Shown piece by piece: positions 50,101-61,089 of a stretch of 64,000 bases of DNA (its first letter is position 1; each line of letters opens with the position of its first letter). A program made the position numbers and the translations under genes. The stretch is from Cepaea nemoralis (lineage: Eukaryota > Mollusca > Gastropoda > Stylommatophora > Helicidae): the NCBI GenBank assembly GCA_014155875.1, contig JACEFZ010025809.1, forward strand, positions 801,001 through 865,000, read 5' to 3'. The notes under the pieces were generated by a model. It worked only from the letters and a program-made list of their open reading frames with translations, had not been told where the DNA came from and did not search any database.

Positions 50101-53100
50101 TATTTTAACCCCGGGACTGCCACAGGGATCTGCAATCTCACCTGTGCTCTTTAACGTCTATACGACCAAGATTGCAAACCTAGAAGCACCAGGGGTTGGA
50201 AGGATACTAACATTTGCAGATGATATTCTTGCATATAGGCAGGGGAGAGATAGGGAGCAAACAGCCCAGGAGCTACAGGCGACAGTAGACAAAGTGATTG
50301 ACTGGTGCACTGAAATGAGTGCTGTCATCCACCCGGAAAAGGCAGCTGTTTTGTGGTGCTCTCTGGACAACAGGATTGTGAGAGCTGATGTCCCAAGCCT
50401 CACGATAGATGGTAGAAACGTCAACAGAGAGAACAAACTGAAGTATCTGGGAATCACATTTGACAGGAGCCTGTCCTTCAAGGACCATGTGGAGACGGTT
50501 GTGACAAGATCACAAAAGGGACTCAATGCACTTAAAACTATGGCTGCAATGGACACAGAGCAGAGAATGCTTTTCACACTATACCAGCACTTGATCCTCT
50601 CAGTGATTGATTATGGACTAGGACTGCTCACTGTCTCAAAGAGTCAGCTGGTGAAGCTAGAGCGCATACAGAACGAAGCTATGCGGGTCATTCTGGGATG
50701 CACCAGAGACACCCCAGTAGTGTGTATGCGTTACATCCTTGGTTTGCCGACTGTTGCAGGTAGGCTCAAGGTGATGCAGGCGAAGACATACCTCAGAGTA
50801 GCTGCAGACACAGATCACCCTTTGCATGAGGCGCTGGAAGCAGTTAAGGGTCAGCGACTGATAAGAGGGAAATCATGGATGGCTCAGGCGGAGGATACGA
50901 TCAGACAGGTGTGCATCTTGGAGAACATTAGGCGAGGAGAGGAGTGGGTCAGAGTGCCAGCGGAGCAGTCAGACTTGTGCAGAGTTCATAATCACATTGA
51001 GCCGGGAGTGCAGGGAGTGGCCAGCAGGGGCCACGGAAGTGGAAATTCAGCAACTAATTCAGGATAATGCTCGCTCGGGTGATGTGATTCATCTACACAG
51101 ATGATTCGGTGTCAAGAGGTAGGAGAAGTGCCTGGGGGTTCGTAGCAAAAGCTAATGGTCGACGTTTGGTGCAGGAGAGCCTGGCATATGATACCACAAC
51201 ATCTAGCTTTAGAATGGAGGTGGAGGCGGTCACTGCAGCTTTCCGCTGGATGGAGAATACGATACACACACACACATCGTGATTGTAACCGACTCAGAAA
51301 GCATGCTGAGGAAGGTGAGGACAGGCATGCTTCGTGCAGAGTGGCTTGCCTCGCTTCGGAGGACACGGGTGGCAAGCATCGCCTGGATCTTTTCTCCGGG
51401 GCATGCCGGTGTGCTGGGGAATGAACAGGCGGACAGATTGGCTGGCTCTGCAAAACTTGGTGGAATATTGATGCATGACAAGGCAGACGTGGTTGCAGCC
51501 TTGTGGGAGCACGTGCACACCTCGGAGGAGCAAATGGATCACCATGGTCTGGCAAGAATGAGGCAGCGAGGAGTGACGAGGGGATTCTGGCCGACGCTCG
51601 ACGCTCAGAGGAAAGGCGAGACGGACATAAAATCAGATTGCCACTGGACTATTGATGTTGGGACTCGTCGCTGGCTGCTGAGGATGGGGACGGAGCTCAT
51701 GGGAATGCCCCGAATGCTGTGATGTCGGTTCTTAAATCAATCAGCCAATCAATCAATCAATCAATCAATCATTTTCATGTTGTTTGCGCTTGCAGCTGGC
51801 GACATTGGGTTCATTCTCACTAGATGGCCGAGTCAATTAAGCCTTAGTCTTATCAGTGAATTTAACCACTGATGTTGCTCCAGCTGTGTTATAGATCTCC
51901 TCGTTTCTAATATGGTCCATTCTTAATTTTCTCGCTGCTTTTCTTGTGCTTCTCATTTCACAAGTTGTGCGTTTTATTTCTTCTGATTTAATTAGCGTCC
52001 ATGTTTGCACAGCATTAGTTTTGTATATACTAGTCCACAATAATTAGCCTTTTCGATGCAGCTGTAAGTTACTCTGGCAGTCCAAGCTACTGGCAACACA
52101 CGTCTCAGGAACGACACCCCCGACCCTGGTTGTTGTGCTCAATATCATATCGGTCATCTGAACATACTATAAATAGTGATACAGATTAAGACGTCGAGCT
52201 GACGAAATGATGAGAGCGTTAGCTCTTAAACTTTCGCGAGCTGATTGTGAGTTTAACGTGCGAACCCCTACACCGACATTAATTTGAACTTCAATGTTGA
52301 ATTCTTGTTCAGAAAACAATGACAAGCTACTGAACGTACAGTTAAAATATGAATAAAATTGGGTGGAACTGCGGCAAAGCTATGCAAATGTAAACAATAT
52401 AAAATGACACAAAGTAGTGCAGCTTTACATAACAGATTTACGACACATACAGGACGTTGCGGCGATTAGACTTCATCAGCAAACAAACACATTCACAAAC
52501 ACAACATATAGTCAAGGAGATAGTCACATATAACGATTAACAGAAGAAGATGGTACAATTAGTTGCAGTTGTAAACATAGTAAAAATATGAATAAAATTG
52601 GGTGGAACTGCGGCAAAGCTATGCAAATGTAAACAATATAAAATGACACAAAGTAGTGCAGCTTTACATAACAGATTTACGACACATACAGGACGTTGCG
52701 GCGATTAGCCTTCATCAGCAAACAAACATATTCACTTTGCATTGAAAAATCAACTTGGTATTTATTGTTCGCAACATCCTACAGAAGACATTGCAATATT
52801 TCAACACAACACTGATACAGAATAGTGCATGTTCTGAGATAACTGTAACAATTAGCGTGAAACAATCAACAAAATCTCAACATACCATACTACTGTACAG
52901 CGTGCGTAAACATTTTTTTTTAAATTTTGTGTTCGCTCGCTTTCAACTAAGTCTTAGTCCAAATGCTACTGCTAGTTGCTACTACTAGTGAGCGCCCTGG
53001 ATTGATTTTGTCTTAGTGTTAGCTTTGTCTAATACCAGTGTCCCTCGCCGTCAGGCGAACCCTCTCCGACTTCTGAGCTACTCGTAATTTACGTCTATAA

Positions 53101-56100
53101 ATACATCAAGGCATTAACAATTAGGTGGTTCCAACTAGTTTTGTGCAAAGAGAAAGTTTTCATTTTAAATTTCAGCGAAATTATAATTCATGTATTCACT
53201 TTATGTAATATATAACTCTGCAGTGTGCACCTGGCGAGATGCAGCGAAATATGCCAGGCAATAAACCCTGCAACATATTGTTTGGGGCTTCTGTGTTTAC
53301 AATATGTCCCCAAGTCAAGGACGAGAAGCCAACATAGGGTGATGTTTCGGACACATGACCGGACATATCATCGGGACACATGAACCGGACATATCATCCA
53401 GACAAATGACCCGTACACATCACCGGACACATGACCCGGACATATCACCCGGACACATCACCTAGACAAATCGCCCGGACACATCACCTAGACAAATCGC
53501 CCGGACACATCACCCGGACACATCACCAGCAGTGATCCCTATATAATAGCTTTCCGGCAACGGCCTGGTATCATCGGTGGTCTCCAGCTTGGCCAACCAA
53601 TTCTATCTGTTCAGGGGGAACATATAGACCTGACAGAATGTCAGCGTGTATTGTATGTCTAAAAACAAGCTTCTACATTATCTGGTTGTTGCAGTGGTTT
53701 ATTGTAGCTCTTTGGTTTGAATTGCTGACTTACAATGAATCACCATTCGACGAAACACGCGGACGTTAACGGGGAGTATTAAAAAAATTAAGTTGCATGT
53801 CCTTCACAGGACGTAGCAGTCAACCCCAGCATTTTCGCTCCTCGTGATTCCTGGGCAAATTTTACGTTCAGTAGTTTGCTATTGCTTTCTGAACGACCGG
53901 CTCCTATATCTTTTTCGAAAAAACCAGCACCGCTGTGTTTCGAACCCGGGTACACGGGCTCACAAACCGCGTTCGCAAACCCTTAGCCACAGAGACCGGT
54001 AAAATTGTTTGCATATCCTTTACAGGACATTGCTGTCAACATCAGCATCTTTCAGCTGATTGTTGATTTCTTGGCAAGATTACGCTGAGTAGTTTGCCAT
54101 TGCTTTCTGAGCGGCCGGCTCACATACCCCGTAAGTTACCGACGCGATTCGAACCACTGCTTATTCTCACCGTCGTCACGTTACTTACGAGAATATACGA
54201 GATTACGGAGAAAAGTCGCTAACCTCTAGTCCAGGAAGCCGAAAGGAAGCTAAATATAGACACCGTAACCTGGTATGCATGCCATAAGAGACGACTAGGG
54301 AGAATTGGCGTTAGACTGGCTAACTCATCCTATAGAAAACTTGAGCTGCCAAATCCAACCAATCATGGGCAAGTCTATTAAAGGCTTGGTGTGAGTTTGT
54401 TGAGGTCCTGCGCTCCACTGGGAGATGAACGCCAGAAGAAGAGACTGGACGAGCATGCACGCAACGTTCTAAAACATGTCACACATCCTCAAATACTTAA
54501 CGACAAGTAATTACACTGCCGGCCCCCGTGACTAAGGGTTTGCAGACGCTATTCGTGAGCCCGTTTACATGCGTTCGAAAAACAGCTCCCACCGATTTGG
54601 CAGCAGACCGTGTCGTGCTGGGTCTTAACGTGTTGGTATGGGAGCCGGTCGTTCAGAAAGCAATGGCAGACTACTGAACGTACACTTGCCAAGACATCAA
54701 CAACAGTAAAATGCTGGTGTTGACAGCGATGTCCTGTAAATGGGACACACACACACACACACACACACACAAATGCCACTAACAGTCTGGTATTTTGGCC
54801 ATAATATCCATGCAGAACTTAGGTGATGCAAAGTATATTCTATATGTCGATACCAGAATGATCACGTGTCAGTTATCTCAGTTTCGCAGCTCACTTATTC
54901 GTGGGCTTTACAGGTCATTCATGCCCCAATAACAAATCCAGGATGTAGACACTCGCAGTAGTTTTAAGCCCCACCACTTATCGACCCCTACCCCAAGCAG
55001 TCACGCAACTCATGGTCTACAAAATCAAGGGACGAAGATTAAAACTGATCCCACACCATGACAAGAACAAATAAAACTAACTAAAACAACTGCCGCAGAA
55101 TGGACAACTAAATCACATACTCATCTGGCTCGCTGAACTCAATGGAATAGGACATGAGGATTAAGTGTGAAATGAACGTCAGGACATGTCTGATGTACTC
55201 CATCGTCTTGCACATGATGGTGCTCTCACTCAGCCTGTTGTTGGGAGAAGGCAACCATGTCATCAGAACTACATTCACAAAACCCCAAGTTAGAGTTGTA
55301 AAAGGCACCAGTGTGATAAGAACTACATTCACAACAGCACACGTTAGAGTAGGGACAGGGCAACAATGTGATCAGAACTACATTCACAACAGCACAAGCT
55401 AGAGTTGGGACAAGGCAACAATGTGATCAGAACGACATTCACAACAGCACACGTTAGAGTTGGGACAAGGCAACAATGTGATCAGAACTACATTCACAAA
55501 ACCCCAAGTTAGAGTTGTAGAAGGCAACAGTGTGTTCAGAACTACATTCACAACAGCACAAGTTAAAGTTGGGACAAGGCAACAATGTGATCAGAACTAC
55601 ATTCACAAAACCCCAAGTTAGAGTTGTAGAAGGCAACAAAGTGATCAGAACTACATTCACAACAGCACAAGTTAGATTTGTAGAAGGCAACAAAGTGATC
55701 AGAACTACAGTCACAACAGCACAAGTTAGATTTGTAGAAGGCAACAGTGTGATCAGAACTTCAGTCACAACAGCACAAGTTACATTTGTAGAAGGCAACA
55801 GTGTGATCAGAACTACAGTCACAACAGCACAAGTTAGAGTTGTAGAAAGCAACAGTGTGATCAGAACTACAGTCACAATAGCACAAGTTAGAGTAGGGAC
55901 AGGGCAACAAAGTGATCAGAATTACATTCACAACAGCACAAGTTAGATATGTAGAAGGCAACAGTGTGATAAGAACTACTTCACAACAGCACAAGTTTGA
56001 GTTGTAGAAGGCAACAAAGTGATCAGAACTACAGTCACAACAGCACAAGTTAGATTTGTAGAAGGCAACAGTGTGATCAGAACTACAGTCACAACAGCAC

Positions 56101-59100
56101 AAGTTAGAGTTGTAGAAGGCAACAGTGTGATCAGAACTACAGTCACAACAGCACAAGTTAGATTTGTAGAAGGCAACAGTGTGATCTGAACTACAGTCAC
56201 AACAGCACAAGTTAGAGTAGGGACAGGGCAACAAAGTGATCAGAACTACATTCACAACAGCACAAGTTAGATTTGTAGAAGGCAACAGTGTGATAAGAAC
56301 TACTTCACAACAGCACAAGTTAGAGTTGTAGAAGGCAACAATGTGATCAGAAATACAGTCACAACAGACCAAGTTCGAGTAGGGACAGGGCAACAAAGTG
56401 ATCAGAACTACATTCACAACAGCACAAGTTAGAGCTGTAGAAGGCAACAGTGTGATCAGAACTACATTCACAACAGCCAAAGTTAGATTTGTGGAAGGCA
56501 ACAGTGTGATCAGAACTACATTCACAACAGCTGTCACTGTGTGTGTAGGTTCCAGATTGCTGTTATAGCCGGGACAGGACATGAGCATGAGTGGTCAGCT
56601 GTGGTCAGATACCCACAGGGTGTGTGGCGTGGCCGAATTGATAAGAGCGCTCGCTTTTAAACTTCCAGTATGCTGATATCGATGTAGCGGGTTCAACCCC
56701 TTCACCGGTCAGCTGGACTAAAATGTTGACTTCTCGTTCTTGACTTGGGGACGTAAATTACAAGTACCTTAGAAGTCGCAGTGAGTTCGTCTCATGACGA
56801 GGCACACTGGTATTAAGGAAAGCTAAAGAGTTCAGTTTACTATAAATAGTAGCAGGTGTATTCACCCATGCTGACCTATACTGGATAGATGAGAATAAAC
56901 CTGGGGTGAAACATCACACGAGTTGGTGGAGAACCTGGGGTGAAACATCACACGAGTTGGTGGAGAACCTGGGGTGAAACATCACACGAGTTGGTGGAGA
57001 ACCTGGGGTGGAACATCACACGAGTTGGTGGAGAACATGGGGTGGAACATCACACGAGTTGGTGGAGAACATGGGGTGGAACATCACACGAGTTGGTGGA
57101 TAACCTAGGGTGGGACATCACACGAGTTGGTGGAGAACCTGGGGTGGAACATCACACGAGTTGGTGGAGAACATGGGGTGGAACATCACACGAGTTGGTA
57201 GATAACCTAGGGTGGGACATCACACGAGTCGGTGGAGAACCTGGGGTGGGACATCACACGAGTTGGTGGAGAACCTGGGGTGAAACATCACACGAGTTGG
57301 TGGAGAACCTGGGGTGGAACATCACACGAGTTGGTGGAGAACCTGGGGTGGGACATCACACGAGTTGGTGGAGAACCTGGGGTGGGACATCACACGAGTT
57401 GGTGGAGAACCTGGGGTGGGACATCACATGAGTTGGTGGAGAACCTGGGGTGGAACATCACACGAGTTGGTGGAGAACATGGAGTAGAACATCACACGAG
57501 TTGGAGAACATGGAGTAGAACATCACACGAGTTAGTGGAGAATTTTGTGTGAAACATCACATGAGTTGTTGGAAAACCTTGAGTGGGACATCACACGAGT
57601 TGTTGGAAAAGTTTGAGTGGGACATCCCACGAGTTGTTGGAAAACCTTAGTGGGACATCACATGAGTTGTTGGAAAACCATAGTGGGACATCACACGAGT
57701 TGTTGGACAACCTGGAATAGAGCATCACACGAGTTGTTGGAGAACATGGGGTGGGACAGCACACGAGTTGGTGGAGAACATGGAGTAGAACATCACACGA
57801 GTTGGTGGAGAACATGGAGTAGAACATCACACGAGTTGGAGAACATGGAGTAGAACATCACACGAGTTAGTGGAGAATTTTGTGTGAAACATCACATGAG
57901 TTGTTGGAAAACCTTGAGTGGGACATCACACGAGTTGTTGGAAAAGTTTGAGTGGGACATCCCACGAGTTGTTGGAAAACCTTAGTGGGACATCACATGA
58001 GTTGTTGGAAAACCATAGTGGGACATCACACGAGTTGTTGGACAACCTGGAATAGAGCATCACACGAGTTGTTGGAGAACATGGGGTGGGACAGCACACG
58101 AGTTGTTGGAGAACCTGGAGTGGGACATCACACGAGTTGTTGGAGAACATGGGGTGGGGCATCACACGAGTTGTTGGAGAACCTGGAGTGGGACATCACA
58201 CGAGTTGTTGGAGAACATGGGGTGGGACAGCACACGAGTTGTTGGAGAACCTGGAGTGGGACATCACACGAGTTGTTGGAGAACATGGGGTGGGACATCA
58301 CACGAGTTGTTGGACAACCTGGAATAGAGCATCACACGAGTTGTTGGAGAACATGGGGTGGGACAGCACACGAGTTGTTGGAGAACCTGGAGTGGGACAT
58401 CACACGAGTTGTTGGAGAACATGGGGTGGGACATCACACGAGTTGTTGGAGAACCTGGGGTGGGGTGAAACATCACACGGGTTGTTGAAGAACATTGGGT
58501 GGGACATCACACGAGTTGTTGGAGAACCTGGGGTGCGATGAAACATCACACGGGTTGTTGGAGAACATTGGGTGGGACATCACACGAGTTGTTGGAGAAC
58601 CTGGGGTATGAGTGGAACATCACACGAGTTGTTGGAAAACCTGGAGTGGGACATCACACGAGTTGTTGGAGAACATGGGGTGGGACAGCACACGAGTTGT
58701 TGGAGAACCTGGAGTGGGACATCACACGAGTTGTTGGAGAACATGGGGTGGGACATCACAGGAGTTGTTGGACAACCTGGAATAGAGCATCACACGAGTT
58801 GTTGGAGAACCTGGAGTGGGATATCACACGAGTTGTTGGAGAACATGGGGTGGGACATCACACGAGTTGTTGGAGAACCTGGGGTGGGACATCACACGAG
58901 TTGTTGGAGAATCTGGGGTGCAACATCACACGAGATGTTGGAGAACCTGGAGTGGGACATCACACGAGTTGTTGGAGAACCTGGGGTGCAACATCACACG
59001 AGTTGTTGGAAAACCTTGAGTGGGACATCACACGAGTTGTTGGAAAACCTTGAGTGGGACATCACACGAGTTGTTGGAAAACCATAGTGGGACATCACAC

Positions 59101-60992
59101 GAGTTATTGGACAACCTGGAGTAGAGCATTACACGAGTTGTTGGAGAACATGGGGTGTGACATCACACGAGTTGTTGGAGAACCTGCAGTGGGACATCAC
59201 ACGAGTTGTTGGAGAACATGGGGTGGGACATCACACGAGTTGTTGGAAAACCTGGGGTGGGGTGAAACATCACACAAGTTGTTGGAAAACATGGGGTGGG
59301 ATATCACACGAGTTGTTGGAGAACCTGGAGTGGGACATCACACGAGTTGTTGGAGAACATGTGGTGGGACAACACACGAGTCGTTGGAGAACCTGGGGTG
59401 GAACATCACACGAGGTGTTGGAGAACCTGGAGTGGGACATCACACGAGTTTTTGGAGAACCTGGGGTGGAACATCACACGAGTCGTTGGAGAATCTGGAG
59501 TGGGACATTACTCGAGCTGTTGGAGAACCTGGAGTGGGACATCACACGAGTTGTTGGAGAACCTGGAGTGGGACATCACACGAGTTGTTGGAGAACCTGG
59601 GGTGGAAGATCACACGAGTTGTTGGAGAACCTGGAGTGGGACATCAGACGAGTTGTTGGAGAACCTGGGGTGGAACATCACACGAGTTGTTGGAGAATCT
59701 GGGGTGTTACATCACACGAGTTGTTGAAGAACCTGGAGTGGGACATCACACGAGTTGTTGGAGAACCTGGGGTATGAGTGGGACATCACACGAGTTGTTG
59801 AAGAACCCTGATTGGGACATCACACGAGATGTTGGAAAACTGGAGTGGAACATCACACGAGTTGTTGGAGAACCTGGAGTGGGACATCACACGAGTTGTT
59901 GGAGAACCTGGGGTGGAACATCACACGAGTTGTTGGAGAACCTGGAGTGGGACATCACACGAGTTGTTGGAGAACCTGGGGTGGAACATCATACGAGTTG
60001 TTGGAGAACCTGGGGTGGAACATCAGACGAGTTGTTAGAGAACCTGGGGTGTTACATCACACGAGTTGTTGGAGAACTTGGAGTGGGACATCACACGAGT
60101 TGTTGGGGTATGAGTGGGACATCACACGAGTTGTTGAAGAACCCGAATTGGGACATCACACGAGATGTTGGAGAAACTGGAGTGGATCATCGCACGAGGT
60201 GTTGGAGAACGAGGAGTGGGACATCACACGAGTTGTTGGAGAACCTGGGGTATGAGTGGGACATCACACGAGTTGTTGAAGAACCCGGACTGGGACATCA
60301 CACGAGTTGTTGGATAACCTGGAGTGGGACATCACTTTCCAATACATTTTCTGACACCTAGTACAGATCGGGTCGACCTGAAAGTCCAGATTAATTAAAT
60401 AATGTCTGCCTCGGGGCTTATTTGAAATATGTGCCTTATATAGTAAAGCCTTAAGAAGCATTAGTCATTTGTTTTAAAGGTTAGTTGAATATCCTCTGCA
60501 GGACGTCACAGTCAGTCCCAGCATTTTCTGGCTGTTTGTGATTTATTGGCAAATTTGTGATATGGTGGTCGGCCATAAAGGTACCCTAACATACAGATAT
60601 GATGAAGATGCTTGAAGATCTGCAAACTGATGGGAAAAACATTAGCTTGTAAAAAGCATATATTGGAAACAACAAGCTGCCATAAAGATTGATATTGAAG
60701 TAGGTCAATATAAGCCTATTAAGAGAGATCTGCGACAGCTTTGTGCAAAGTCTCCAGATTTTTTTCCCCTTTACAGTGAAAATATTTTCAGAAATGTAGA
60801 AGATATGAAAGAAATCATCACTGGAGGAAGAAAGATCAATAACATTAGATATGCGGACGATACAGTATTGATTGCATACAATGAGCAGGATCTGCAACAT
60901 TTGTTAGATGCGGTTGTTGCACACAGTGAACAAATAGGGATAGAATAAAATTGCAAGAAGACACAGATTATCGTCGTCACTAGTAGTAGTAA

Positions 60993-61089
<97 letters not shown>

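Noticed and set aside
53685..53790. Hydrophobic segment YIIWLLQWFIVALWFE as TM4 exon
   Set aside because: It is on the plus strand; the minus strand has a GTAAGT donor here but no open frame with the needed phase.
55761..56588. 275-codon minus-strand frame with CCCDCSSDH repeats
   Set aside because: 54-bp array with a period divisible by 3; not a cysteine-rich secreted protein.
59054..60361. 435-codon plus-strand frame, Cys/Trp/His-rich
   Set aside because: Lies wholly in the 34-bp array; all plus frames are open there for arithmetic reasons.
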